A stretch of 34,358 nucleotides of DNA. Origin: Sulfurimonas sp. (GTDB taxonomy: Bacteria; Campylobacterota; Campylobacteria; Campylobacterales; Sulfurimonadaceae). A program made the position numbers and the translations under genes. The notes beneath the pieces are model-generated. The model made no database searches, was not told the origin of the DNA, and was given only the letters and a program-made list of their open reading frames with translations. Where the stretch lies: contig JALSLR010000097.1 of the NCBI GenBank assembly GCA_026988245.1, positions 1 through 34,358 on the forward strand, read 5' to 3'. Position 1 is the first letter of the stretch. Every line of letters starts with the position of its first letter. Positions 1 to 8,066 of this stretch are shown piece by piece.

Positions 1-163
1 TTGTTTTTTAGACAACCTAGACATATTTTTGTAGTTTTTTACAGCCATTTATAAATAAAACTTTGTTTACCACCAATATACCATACTTTCAAGCACTTTT
101 TAGACCCCTGTATTTTTCATTAAGTCTGAAAAAAAGATACTCGATGAAAAAGACCCCTCTTTC

Positions 164-442
164 GTGCATCTTGAGTATGGATTTGTATTTGACTTAGAAC
201 AAGAGAAGCTTTTTAGAGAGAACAAAGAGATAGCTTTAAGTGCAAATGCAAAGAAACTACTTGCTTTGTTATGCTCACAGGCAAACTCTAGTGTATTAAA
301 CGAGCAGATACAGCAACATATCTGGAGTGAGATGAAAAATTCTGCTACGCTTCGGACGCAGATACACCGTGTTCGGACCCATTTAGGTGAAGATATCATT
401 CATAATGTAAACGGTGTAGGTTACATGGTGAAAACAATTTAA
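164..442 (+). CDS. Stand-alone OmpR-type winged-helix DNA-binding domain
   Basis: The 92 residues match only the C-terminal effector domain of OmpR/PhoB response regulators. They show the beta-strand start (LEYGFVFDLEQEKLF), the recognition-helix region (SATLRTQIHRVRTHLGE) and the terminal wing (NVNGVGYMVKTI). No receiver domain precedes it: the frame is open only back to a TAG at 101-103, and the residues in between do not look like a receiver. The GTG at 164 has no clear ribosome binding site, so the start is uncertain; the frame could begin with a rare codon such as ATT at 119. It is either a small autonomous DNA-binding protein or the 3' remnant of a response regulator. It sits 70 bp before the next gene, on the same strand as the flagellar block. 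Target unknown. Confidence 0.6.
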   Translation: MHLEYGFVFDLEQEKLFRENKEIALSANAKKLLALLCSQANSSVLNEQIQQHIWSEMKNSATLRTQIHRVRTHLGEDIIHNVNGVGYMVKTI

Positions 443-487
443 CAAATTTTGTAAGCTGTACAAGCAAAAAGGCTTCATAAAAAATGA

Positions 488-493
488 TATAAT
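488..493 (+). promoter_or_regulatory. Probable -10 box before the GGDEF-like gene
   Basis: A perfect TATAAT lies 19 bases before the ATG at 513, with an AAGGAA ribosome binding site between them. No good -35 hexamer was seen, so this is a candidate only. Confidence 0.4.
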
Positions 494-512
494 TAACTAA
501 AAGGAAATAATT

Positions 513-923
513 ATGGCTGGTGTGCATTTTAATTATGATAGTTTCAAACAACTGCTTCGTCTTAGCATAGGGATAGCTGGTAGGCTTGATGAGAACCGTG
601 CTGAGAGTTTAACGGTGCTCTACTGTGATTTTAGTGGTATCAATGATGAAGCGATAGAAAACTCGCTTCAAGAGGTACTTCGCAACTCTGATTCTATCGT
701 TAATCATGGAGATGATTTTTATTTTGTATTGCCATACACAGATAAGTATGGTGCAGAAACAGTGAAGAAAATGTTTAGTGAATTTTTTGCTCAAGAGTTT
801 ATGAGTATGCTCGTAAGCTACCCAGTTGATGGTGAAGATGCAGAGGAACTCACTGACTTTTTACAAAACAGTGTCAAGAAGTTTTGTAAAAAAGATATTA
901 CTTATTTGGATGAATTGGAATAA
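513..923 (+). CDS. Degenerate GGDEF-like domain protein
   Basis: This 136-residue soluble protein follows the pattern of a GGDEF domain. LTVLYCDFSGIND matches the usual metal-binding strand and IDIDxFKxIND-like segment. SDSIVNHGDDFYFVLPYTD matches the strand-turn-strand around the active-site loop, and KYGAETVKKMFSEFF matches the helix after it. The signature GGDEF is HGDDF here, and the domain is shorter than the usual ~160 residues. Diguanylate cyclase activity therefore looks unlikely; a binding or scaffold role is an inference. No signal peptide or membrane segment is visible. It has a good ribosome binding site (AAGGAA) and lies 54 bp before fliK on the same strand, which suggests a link with flagellar assembly or motility. 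Confidence 0.6.
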   Translation: MAGVHFNYDSFKQLLRLSIGIAGRLDENRAESLTVLYCDFSGINDEAIENSLQEVLRNSDSIVNHGDDFYFVLPYTDKYGAETVKKMFSEFFAQEFMSMLVSYPVDGEDAEELTDFLQNSVKKFCKKDITYLDELE

Positions 924-977
924 ATAATGCTATAAATCTTGAAAATCCCTAAAATAAGGGAAAATCAAGGAGTCATT

Positions 978-2552
978 ATGATAGTTCTTAAAGCAAAAGC
1001 TGAGTCCCCCTCAACATCTGCGATAAATGTATCAACTCTTGATGAAAAAAGTACTGCTAAGCCTAGCTTGTCTTTTGGTGAACTTCTTCGCGGGGAGGGT
1101 GTGAAGATACAAGGCGATGAGAACGCACCTTTAGCACAAAAAGGTACAGTCGTTTTAGCACTTGATGACAAAGAAGTGGTGCTCCCTGTTAAGTTAGCAG
1201 ACGATGCTAAGCAAACTACACAGGTTCAAACAACTTTAGATACTAAAGAGACTAATGAGTCTAAATTATTAGGTTTAGAGGCACTTCTCAAAGGGGATGC
1301 TGCTATACTAGGTGAGGAACTAGAGCAACTGCAACTTAATCCTAAAGCAACGCAAAATATGAGTATTAAAGAGCTTAAGACACTTATTAATGATGCTAAA
1401 AGTTATCTCAAAGAACAAATTTTAAAAAGTGATGGTTATAAAGATGCACAGATAAAAGAGTTACCCAAAACTCTTAAAGGACTTACTCAGCTCGCTAAAA
1501 GATTTGAGATAGATATTTCAAAAATTACTCTCGAACAAGTTCAAGTCAAAAGAAAACCTCTCAAAACAGTAGAAACAGAGATAAAAACACCACTGAAAAT
1601 TTCAGATGATGCGGTAGCTTTAAAGAGAGAATCAAAAGTAGATACGAAAACTTTAAAAAGCTCAAAGCCATTAAGCTCTACTGTTGATACAAATGCTGAT
1701 GCTCAAGAAGAGATAAAACAAACTCTAAAACAAGACAACAAACAAAATATGAGGCTAGAAGCTAAGAGTGATGAGAGTATAAAGGTCAGTCAAACTCCTT
1801 TATTTAAAGCACAAGCTAAAGTTGAACCTGCCTCTACAGAACAAGTGGTTCAAGCTAAACAATTTGTTGCACAGCCTACAAAGACACCCAAAGATAGAGC
1901 GGATGAAACATTAAAACTTTTACTTAGAGGTGAAAAACCGACAAATTCTAAGGCAAATATAACAGCAGACTTTTCAGTAGCAACAGCAAAAGTTATCGCG
2001 CCAAATACTACAACTGATACATCGCGCTCACTTGAAGCACTTTTACGCGGGGATACTACAGGGCAAAATACAGAAGTAAAAACGGAACAAGTTACTACTC
2101 CTAAAGCGGATAGCTTTGAAGTGAAACTCAATGAAGCAAAACAGATGATTAAGTATCTTTCAACGGATGTAAAACAAGCTATACAAGACTACAAGTCTCC
2201 ATTTACGAGAGTAAAGGTGCAACTTAATCCACAACAGCTTGGCAGTGTAGAGTTGACAGTTATCCAGCGTGGTAAAAATTTACATGTAAATATCAGCTCA
2301 AACAATGTAGCAGTCAATGCCTTAGCAACAAATCTCAGTGAACTCAAAACGCAGCTCAATAATACTGGAATAAATAATGCTACATTTAATTTTAATAGTG
2401 GTTCTGAAAATGGCAGTTCAAATAATGGACAACAAAACAATCGCCAGCAAGAACAACAAGATGCGAATGAAGAGTATAACTACTTTGACCAAGATACTAA
2501 AAATGAAGAAATTTTAAGTTCTCTAGAGATAGTAGTTCCAAGTTACGCATAA
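978..2552 (+). CDS. fliK: Flagellar hook-length control protein FliK
   Basis: FliK is the secreted molecular ruler that sets hook length and switches the flagellar export apparatus from hook to filament substrates. The C-terminal domain is clear at about residues 395-470: VKVQLNPQQLGSVELTVIQRG followed by LHVNISSNNVAVNALATNL is the typical Flg_hook signature, and it is followed by the usual Asn/Gln-rich tail. The N-terminal 390 residues are low in aromatics and rich in Lys, Thr and Glu, as expected of an extended ruler. I chose the ATG at 978 because AAGGAG lies at 968-973; an in-frame TTG at 939 has no such site. The motif LLRGE/LLKGD recurs at about residues 36, 103, 315 and 355. flgD and flgE follow directly, a common order in Campylobacterota. 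Confidence 0.9.
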   Translation: MIVLKAKAESPSTSAINVSTLDEKSTAKPSLSFGELLRGEGVKIQGDENAPLAQKGTVVLALDDKEVVLPVKLADDAKQTTQVQTTLDTKETNESKLLGLEALLKGDAAILGEELEQLQLNPKATQNMSIKELKTLINDAKSYLKEQILKSDGYKDAQIKELPKTLKGLTQLAKRFEIDISKITLEQVQVKRKPLKTVETEIKTPLKISDDAVALKRESKVDTKTLKSSKPLSSTVDTNADAQEEIKQTLKQDNKQNMRLEAKSDESIKVSQTPLFKAQAKVEPASTEQVVQAKQFVAQPTKTPKDRADETLKLLLRGEKPTNSKANITADFSVATAKVIAPNTTTDTSRSLEALLRGDTTGQNTEVKTEQVTTPKADSFEVKLNEAKQMIKYLSTDVKQAIQDYKSPFTRVKVQLNPQQLGSVELTVIQRGKNLHVNISSNNVAVNALATNLSELKTQLNNTGINNATFNFNSGSENGSSNNGQQNNRQQEQQDANEEYNYFDQDTKNEEILSSLEIVVPSYA

Positions 2553-2584
2553 GAATATTTTTTCAAAAAATTAAGGAGTATATC

Positions 2585-3250
2585 ATGGCAATCAATTCAT
2601 TAGGTGAAAATTTAGCGACAGCAGGTGCAACAACAACTTCGAATGTTGTAGAAGATAAAACAGTACTTGGTAAAGATGATTTTATGAAGTTACTTCTTGT
2701 GGAACTTCAAAACCAAGATCCAACAGAACCGATGGACTCAGAAAAGATTTTAAGTCAAACTTCACAATTAGCAACTTTAGAATCTGCAGAAAATACAAAT
2801 AACGCACTTGAAGATTTAGCTGCATCTCTGGGTAACTCTCAACAATTTTCTACTATATCTGCTATTGGAAAAACAGCAGACTTAGGGAGTAATGCTATTG
2901 CTTATGATGAAGGGGCTGTATCTACTTTTGAAGTATATTTTCCAGAGGAGATTACAGCCGGTACACTAGAGATACTAGATGCAAATGGTAATTCGGTTAG
3001 TACTATGAATGTTGAGCCAAATCCATCGGGAGTCTATCAGTTTGATTGGACTGGTCAATTGAGTAATGGCTCTCAAGCAGAGAGTGGCATTTACTATGTA
3101 ACAGCAAGTTATTCAAATGCTGCTGGGGATCCACTAACAACAAGAATGGGTGCCTATCCTATAGAATCTGTAAGATTTGATAATGGTGAAACTCTGGTCA
3201 AAGTTGGTTCAGCCTATGTACCACTAGACCAAATTAAAGAAGTTTACTAA
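2585..3250 (+). CDS. flgD: Flagellar hook capping protein FlgD
   Basis: FlgD caps the growing hook and lets FlgE subunits assemble. The 221-residue protein has the conserved N-terminal block KDDFMKLLLVELQNQDPTEPMDS (about residues 30-52), followed by the SQLATLESAENTNNAL helix. A middle beta-rich domain has the FlgD pattern of an Ig-like insertion (GTLEILDANGNSVSTMN...GVYQFDWTGQLSNGSQAESGIYYV). AAGGAG stands 9 bases before the ATG. It lies 32 bp after fliK and 32 bp before the first flgE, so the three genes probably form one transcription unit. The length is normal for the family. Confidence 0.93.
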   Translation: MAINSLGENLATAGATTTSNVVEDKTVLGKDDFMKLLLVELQNQDPTEPMDSEKILSQTSQLATLESAENTNNALEDLAASLGNSQQFSTISAIGKTADLGSNAIAYDEGAVSTFEVYFPEEITAGTLEILDANGNSVSTMNVEPNPSGVYQFDWTGQLSNGSQAESGIYYVTASYSNAAGDPLTTRMGAYPIESVRFDNGETLVKVGSAYVPLDQIKEVY

Positions 3251-3282
3251 AAACTCAGCGTTAGTAAATTAAGGAGCATGTT

Positions 3283-4542
3283 ATGATTCAGGCATTTTAT
3301 ACAGGGATATCGGGTTTACGAACGGGACAATCAGCTATAGATGTCAATGCAGATAATATTGCAAATGTATCTACGGTAGGTTTTCGTGGCTATAATGCTG
3401 AATTTTCTACTCTTTTTGAAGATTTAAAAGGGACTACTAGTACCTCTTTAAACCCTAGTTCCATAGGCGCTGGTGTGAAGATTCAAGCAACTACAATAGA
3501 CTTGAGTGAAGGCTCCTTCGCCCTTTCAGATAGAAGTACTGATATGGCTATCGAAGGTGATGGCTGGTTTGGTGTTGTCAATGAGGGTCGTAGTGAATAT
3601 ACAAGAGCTGGTGCTTTTACCTTTGATCAAAATTCAGACTTAGTCACAGTTGAGGGACTATACGTTCTTGGAAGCATGGGTGGAAATATTGATTTTACTA
3701 ATAACACTTTAACAGAAGCTCTCCAAGAAGTACCCTTAAAAGATGTAGGTGCTCAAGAAAAACTTAGTTTTCCAAATACTTTAACATATCCACCGGTCCC
3801 TACAACAAGTGCACAGTATGTGGGTAATTTAAACGTAGATGATACCATTGTAACGATGGGTGCAGATGTTGTAGATCCTCAAAGTAATAAAAATAATTTA
3901 AAACTTACTTTTACAAAATCAGTCCCTCAAGTTGCACCAGGAAGCCAGTGGGATGTAGTAGCTACAACACAATCTTTAGATGGTGCTACTATCTATGATA
4001 CTAAAAATGGAAAAGCATCTTTTGATGCGCAAGGTGGACTTACTAGCTCAACATTGACCACTATAAACAACAATGGTGCCCAAGTAAATATTGACTTAGG
4101 GAGTGCATATAGTGGTGTTACAACAATAGCAAATATCCCTTCTTCTTCCTCCTCTATTACAGATGGAACTATAGGGGGTGACCTCGTTGGTTACGATATC
4201 AATCGATATGCAGAAGTAGTAGCTACATTTTCTAATGGACTCCAAAGTACAGTTGGTCAAGTTGCAGTGTATCACTTTTATAATGACAATGGACTCCAGC
4301 GTGCTAGTGGTGCTAGATTTGCAGAGTCTGTAAACAGTGGTAGACCGACAATCTTTCAAGATGCAGATGGTGTTAACACTATTGGTGCAAATGTAATGAC
4401 GTATAGATTAGAAAATTCAAATGTAACACTTGATAAAGCCCTTACAGAACTCATAGTGCTTCAACGCTCTTATGATGCTAGTTCAAAGTCTATCACAACT
4501 GCTGATCAGATGATGCAAAAAGCCCTTCAGATGGATGCCTAA
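3283..4542 (+). CDS. flgE: Flagellar hook protein FlgE (short copy)
   Basis: This is a rod/hook axial protein. The N-terminal segment IQAFYTGISGLRTGQSAIDVNADNIANVSTVGFRG and the C-terminal heptad region LDKALTELIVLQRSYDASSKSITTADQMMQKAL are the paired coiled-coil ends shared by FlgE, FlgF and FlgG. The middle (about residues 75-330) holds FlgE-type beta domains. At 419 residues it is much shorter than the second copy downstream. Its place right after fliK-flgD, with an AAGGAG site before the ATG, matches the fliK-flgD-flgE order known in Campylobacter. The longer copy is the better candidate for the main hook subunit; this one may be a minor or junction hook protein (inference). Confidence 0.88.
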   Translation: MIQAFYTGISGLRTGQSAIDVNADNIANVSTVGFRGYNAEFSTLFEDLKGTTSTSLNPSSIGAGVKIQATTIDLSEGSFALSDRSTDMAIEGDGWFGVVNEGRSEYTRAGAFTFDQNSDLVTVEGLYVLGSMGGNIDFTNNTLTEALQEVPLKDVGAQEKLSFPNTLTYPPVPTTSAQYVGNLNVDDTIVTMGADVVDPQSNKNNLKLTFTKSVPQVAPGSQWDVVATTQSLDGATIYDTKNGKASFDAQGGLTSSTLTTINNNGAQVNIDLGSAYSGVTTIANIPSSSSSITDGTIGGDLVGYDINRYAEVVATFSNGLQSTVGQVAVYHFYNDNGLQRASGARFAESVNSGRPTIFQDADGVNTIGANVMTYRLENSNVTLDKALTELIVLQRSYDASSKSITTADQMMQKALQMDA

Positions 4543-4556
4543 GGCATTTATAAAGT

Positions 4557-4571
4557 TGGCACACTTTGTGC
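4557..4571 (+). promoter_or_regulatory. Sigma-54 promoter of the long flgE
   Basis: TGGCACACTTTGTGC matches the RpoN consensus TGGCAC-N5-TTGC with one mismatch and the required GG-N10-GC spacing. It lies about 150 bp before the long flgE ATG, giving a leader of roughly 135 nt. RpoN control of hook genes is well established in Campylobacterota. No comparable site was seen before the short flgE. Confidence 0.75.
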
Positions 4572-4614
4572 TACCTATTTATACTAATGAAACTCTCTGG
4601 TAAATCGAAATAAT

Positions 4615-4675
4615 AGATTCCAGGTCAAGCCTGGAATGACGATAAATTTGTCATTCTGAACTTGATTCAGAATCT
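4615..4675. repeat. Inverted-repeat element with nested palindromes
   Basis: Two 26-base arms, 4615-4640 and 4650-4675, are imperfect inverted copies separated by 9 bases. Both share AGATTC at one end and GAATGAC at the other. Each arm is itself nearly palindromic (TTCCAGGTCAAGCCTGGAA and TTCTGAACTTGATTCAGAA). It looks like a dispersed intergenic repeat (MITE- or REP-like). In RNA it would lie in the leader of the long flgE and could fold in two alternative ways. Confidence 0.75.
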
Positions 4676-4718
4676 AATTACTGATTGGTCAGAAACTTAA
4701 TTAAATAAAGGACAAATT

Positions 4719-6857
4719 ATGTTGAAATCTTTATTCTCCGGTGTATCCGGTTTACAATCTCATCAGGTTGCGATGGATGTAGAGTCAAATAATATTGCAA
4801 ATGTTAATACAGTAGGTTTTAAATACTCTCGTGCAAACTTTTCAGACCTTTTAGCACAAACAAAGGCGATAGCAACAGCTCCTCAAGGGGAACTCGGTGG
4901 TAAAAATCCAGTTCAAGTTGGACTTGGTTCTACTGTTAGTTCTATGACACGTATATTCTCTCAAGGAAGTGTTCAAAACTCTGATAAAAATACTGATGTT
5001 GCCATTCAAGGTGATGGTTTTTATGTAGTATCTCCAGATGGTGGTAGTACATATAAATATACTCGTGCAGGGGACTTTAAGTTTGATGCAGGTGGAAACT
5101 TTGTAGATAATAATGGTTTTATTGTGCAGGGTTGGCTACGTGATCCAGCAACTGGTAAAGTTGACTCAACTGCACCAATTACAAACATCAATATCCCACC
5201 TGGACTTACAACTCCAGCACAGGCTAGTTCAGAAGTTGTTTTAAAAGCCAACTTAAATTCTGGCCCATTAGTGGAGAGTTTCTCCCCTGCTTTTGAGATA
5301 AAGAGTGGACCTCCACCAGCACTTCCAACACCCCCTGCCATAGATAAAAATGGTAATCCAATCGCATCAGGTGATATGGGTGTTATGTTTAATGAAACAG
5401 GCGAAGCATTTTCTTTACAAACTGGTCAAGGTGTTTGGATGGCATTTCAAACCTCTACCCATGCTGGTACTGCTGCTGTAGCCGCTGGTGCTGGTGAACT
5501 TGATGTAACATTTACCTTAGATGATGGTACTACACAAACGGTAGTAACAACTGGTGGTTTAGCTGGTAATACAGCTGCACAAAATGGTGCGAGATATGTT
5601 TCTGCTATCAATGCGCAAACAGCTACAACAGGTGTAACAGCGACATACAATACAGCTACAAATAGAATTGACTTACAAAACTCAAACTCTAGTGCCTCTG
5701 CCTCACATAATATACGTTTTGTAGATAACAATGGTAATACAGGTGTACCAAATACAACTGGTACACAAGGTCTTGACCAAACGGCTTATAGATATACTTA
5801 TGACCCAACTGGTTCAAATCCAAATGTTGGTGCTGATAAAACTTTTACCACCATGTCAGATCTAAGATATGCAATGGAGCAACAACTTCAAGATCATGAT
5901 GGTGATACATTATTAGGTAATGGTAGTGTAGTAGTAAATGATCAAGGTAAATTTGAAATTAACAATCCAGGTGGAGCTGGTGCTGAAGATATTGATATCA
6001 ATCTTCAAATCACTTCAATGGTAGCTTCGGGTATTACTGAAAATCCTCGATTTACTACAAATATGGCTGCACTAAACTCTGTGCTTCCTATCGGCAGTGG
6101 TGGTAAAGCATTTTCACAAAGTTTTAATGCTGCGACACACTCAAGCAGTATAGATGTTTTTGATTCACTTGGTTCTAAGCATACGCTTAGAATGGAGTTT
6201 AGAAAAACAGCAGTAGATAACTCAACTGGTAGTACTTGGGATATGGTTCTTTCAGTTCCGCCTCCAGCGACTATAGACACTATTGCTCCACAGGATGAAA
6301 AAACAGGAAGTATAAGATTTAATAATGATGGTTCATTAGCAACATTTAACCCACCAAATATTTCTTTTACGGGTAACAATGGTTCAGCACCAGACCAACA
6401 GATAAACTTATCTTTTGGTACTGCAAATGCCTTTAATGGTATGACATCTTTTGATAATCCTTCTTCAACGTCTGGTATCTCTCAAGATGGTTTTACGGGT
6501 GGAGATTTAGTTGGGATTAGAATCGATCAAAGTGGAACTCTAGTTGGTTCATTTTCTAATGGTCGTTCATTTGGTCTTGCTCAAATTGGTATGGCGAAGT
6601 TTACAAATAATGAAGGACTTTCAACTGAGGGTGGGAACATCTTTGTTCAAACTGCCAACTCGGGTGACCCTATCATCGGTACAGCTGCAACTGCTGGGCG
6701 TGGTTTCATACAAGCCGCAGCACTTGAAGCTTCAAATGTTGACCTCTCACGTGCACTAACGCAACTGATAATCATTCAACGTGGTTTCCAAGCAAATGGT
6801 AAGACTATTACCACTTCTGATCAACTGCTTCAGACACTCATACAACTCAAAAACTAA
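4719..6857 (+). CDS. flgE: Flagellar hook protein FlgE (long copy, probable major hook subunit)
   Basis: This 712-residue axial protein has the FlgE N-terminus (LKSLFSGVSGLQSHQVAMDVESNNIANVNTVGFKYSR) and C-terminus (LSRALTQLIIIQRGFQANGKTITTSDQLLQTLIQLKN). In between lies an enlarged, Thr/Ala/Gly/Asn-rich region with several surface-domain insertions. Campylobacterota hook proteins are typically this long, in contrast to the ~400 residues of enteric FlgE. The middle is compositionally simple, as expected of a variable surface-exposed hook domain. The ribosome binding site is AAAGGA before the ATG. Its own sigma-54 promoter suggests it is expressed separately from fliK-flgD-flgE, which lie 176 bp upstream. 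Confidence 0.9.
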   Translation: MLKSLFSGVSGLQSHQVAMDVESNNIANVNTVGFKYSRANFSDLLAQTKAIATAPQGELGGKNPVQVGLGSTVSSMTRIFSQGSVQNSDKNTDVAIQGDGFYVVSPDGGSTYKYTRAGDFKFDAGGNFVDNNGFIVQGWLRDPATGKVDSTAPITNINIPPGLTTPAQASSEVVLKANLNSGPLVESFSPAFEIKSGPPPALPTPPAIDKNGNPIASGDMGVMFNETGEAFSLQTGQGVWMAFQTSTHAGTAAVAAGAGELDVTFTLDDGTTQTVVTTGGLAGNTAAQNGARYVSAINAQTATTGVTATYNTATNRIDLQNSNSSASASHNIRFVDNNGNTGVPNTTGTQGLDQTAYRYTYDPTGSNPNVGADKTFTTMSDLRYAMEQQLQDHDGDTLLGNGSVVVNDQGKFEINNPGGAGAEDIDINLQITSMVASGITENPRFTTNMAALNSVLPIGSGGKAFSQSFNAATHSSSIDVFDSLGSKHTLRMEFRKTAVDNSTGSTWDMVLSVPPPATIDTIAPQDEKTGSIRFNNDGSLATFNPPNISFTGNNGSAPDQQINLSFGTANAFNGMTSFDNPSSTSGISQDGFTGGDLVGIRIDQSGTLVGSFSNGRSFGLAQIGMAKFTNNEGLSTEGGNIFVQTANSGDPIIGTAATAGRGFIQAAALEASNVDLSRALTQLIIIQRGFQANGKTITTSDQLLQTLIQLKN

Positions 6858-6870
6858 TTAGTTTTTCGCT

Positions 6871-6900
6871 ATAATTCCTATACTAAAACATAGGAATTAT
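6871..6900 (+). promoter_or_regulatory. Palindrome/hairpin over the purT promoter and ribosome binding site
   Basis: ATAATTCCTAT at 6871-6881 and ATAGGAATTAT at 6890-6900 form an 11-bp perfect inverted repeat with an 8-base loop, ending 2 bases before the purT ATG. The left arm overlaps a TATAAT at 6870-6875. The right arm contains the AGGA that would serve as ribosome binding site. It could be a DNA operator or an RNA hairpin hiding the start. Confidence 0.65.
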
Positions 6901-6902
6901 AT

Positions 6903-8066
6903 ATGCAATTCTCAGCACCCCTTAAATCAAACTCTAAAAAAATAATGTTACTTGGCTCAGGCGAGTTAGGAAAAGAAGTTATCATCGAAGCACAACGCTT
7001 AGGTCTTGAGACTATAGCAGTTGACCGTTATGATAATGCTCCTGCACATCATGTTGCACATAGAAGCTATGTTATAAACATGCAAGATAAAGAGGCACTT
7101 TTAGAGGTTATTCGTAGAGAGAAACCAGATTATATACTCCCTGAAATAGAAGCTATCGCTATTGATGCTTTGTTTGAGGCTGAAAAAGAGGGCTTTAATG
7201 TTATCCCTAATGCTGATGCAGTTTCTAAAACAATGAACCGTAAAAACATAAGAACATTTGCTGCAGAAGAACTTGGATTGAAAACAGGTCCATATAAGTT
7301 TGTAGCTACTCAAAAGGGTATGCTCGAAGCTGCTACGTCTTTAGGCTTTCCAGTTGTTATAAAACCAGTAATGTCTTCATCTGGTCACGGTCAGTCAGTA
7401 GCTCGTAGTGCAGAAGATATCCCAGCATCATGGGAGGAAGCAAAAGAAGCTCGTGGTGATGCTAGTGAGCTCATCGTTGAAGCTTTTGTAGATTTTGATT
7501 ATGAGATTACGATGCTAACAGCGCGTAATGGCAAAGAGACTGTGTATTGTGAGCCTATTGGGCATGAACAGCGTGATGGGGACTATGTATTTTCATGGCA
7601 ACCAGCTCAGATGAGCGAGTTAGCAAAACAGCGTTCACAAGAGATGGCTAAGACTATAACTGATGGTCTAGGTGGTCGTGGTCTTTTTGGTGTTGAGCTT
7701 TTTATCAAAGGTGATGAGGTATATTTCTCAGAGGTTAGCCCTCGTCCTCACGATACTGGAATGGTTACTCTCATAACACAGTCACAAAGTGAGTTTGCCC
7801 TGCATCTTAGAGCTGTCCTTGGTCTTCCTCTTGGCTTTACATTTTATGGTGATGGAGCATCTGCTGCATTTAAGTCAGAGGTTCATAACTTTGTACCTGT
7901 TGTAGATGTAGATGATAGTCTTTTTTCAGATAACTCTTTTGTGCGAGTGTTTTCAAAACCAGAGGCGCATAAAGGTCGCCGTTTAGCTGTTGCTTTAGTT
8001 TTTGACAAAGTAGAAAAAGCATTAGAAAAAGCTCGTGAATTAATCAAAAAAATAAAAGATGCATAA
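6903..8066 (+). CDS. purT: Formate-dependent phosphoribosylglycinamide formyltransferase PurT
   Basis: PurT makes formyl-GAR from GAR, formate and ATP, the folate-independent route for the third step of purine synthesis. The 387-residue length is normal. The N-terminal nucleotide-binding fold starts [20 protein letters not shown] (residues 15-34). [10 protein letters not shown] and the ATP-grasp segments [17 protein letters not shown], the acidic [27 protein letters not shown] and the C-terminal barrel region are all recognisable. ATP-grasp metal ligands E and N/S-E fall in the LFGVELF and YFSEVSPR strands. It starts right after a strong palindrome and shares one base with the stop of the following dehydrogenase's start (TAATG), so those two are translationally coupled. 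Confidence 0.94.
   Translation: MQFSAPLKSNSKKIMLLGSGELGKEVIIEAQRLGLETIAVDRYDNAPAHHVAHRSYVINMQDKEALLEVIRREKPDYILPEIEAIAIDALFEAEKEGFNVIPNADAVSKTMNRKNIRTFAAEELGLKTGPYKFVATQKGMLEAATSLGFPVVIKPVMSSSGHGQSVARSAEDIPASWEEAKEARGDASELIVEAFVDFDYEITMLTARNGKETVYCEPIGHEQRDGDYVFSWQPAQMSELAKQRSQEMAKTITDGLGGRGLFGVELFIKGDEVYFSEVSPRPHDTGMVTLITQSQSEFALHLRAVLGLPLGFTFYGDGASAAFKSEVHNFVPVVDVDDSLFSDNSFVRVFSKPEAHKGRRLAVALVFDKVEKALEKARELIKKIKDA

Noticed and set aside
1..163. Possible receiver domain upstream of the winged-helix gene
   Set aside because: All frames have stops and none reads like a receiver domain.
939..977. Longer FliK start at TTG 939
   Set aside because: No ribosome binding site; AAGGAG fits the ATG at 978.
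5021..5731. Long - strand open frames inside flgE
   Set aside because: Low-complexity shadows of the coding strand without start context or recognisable domains.
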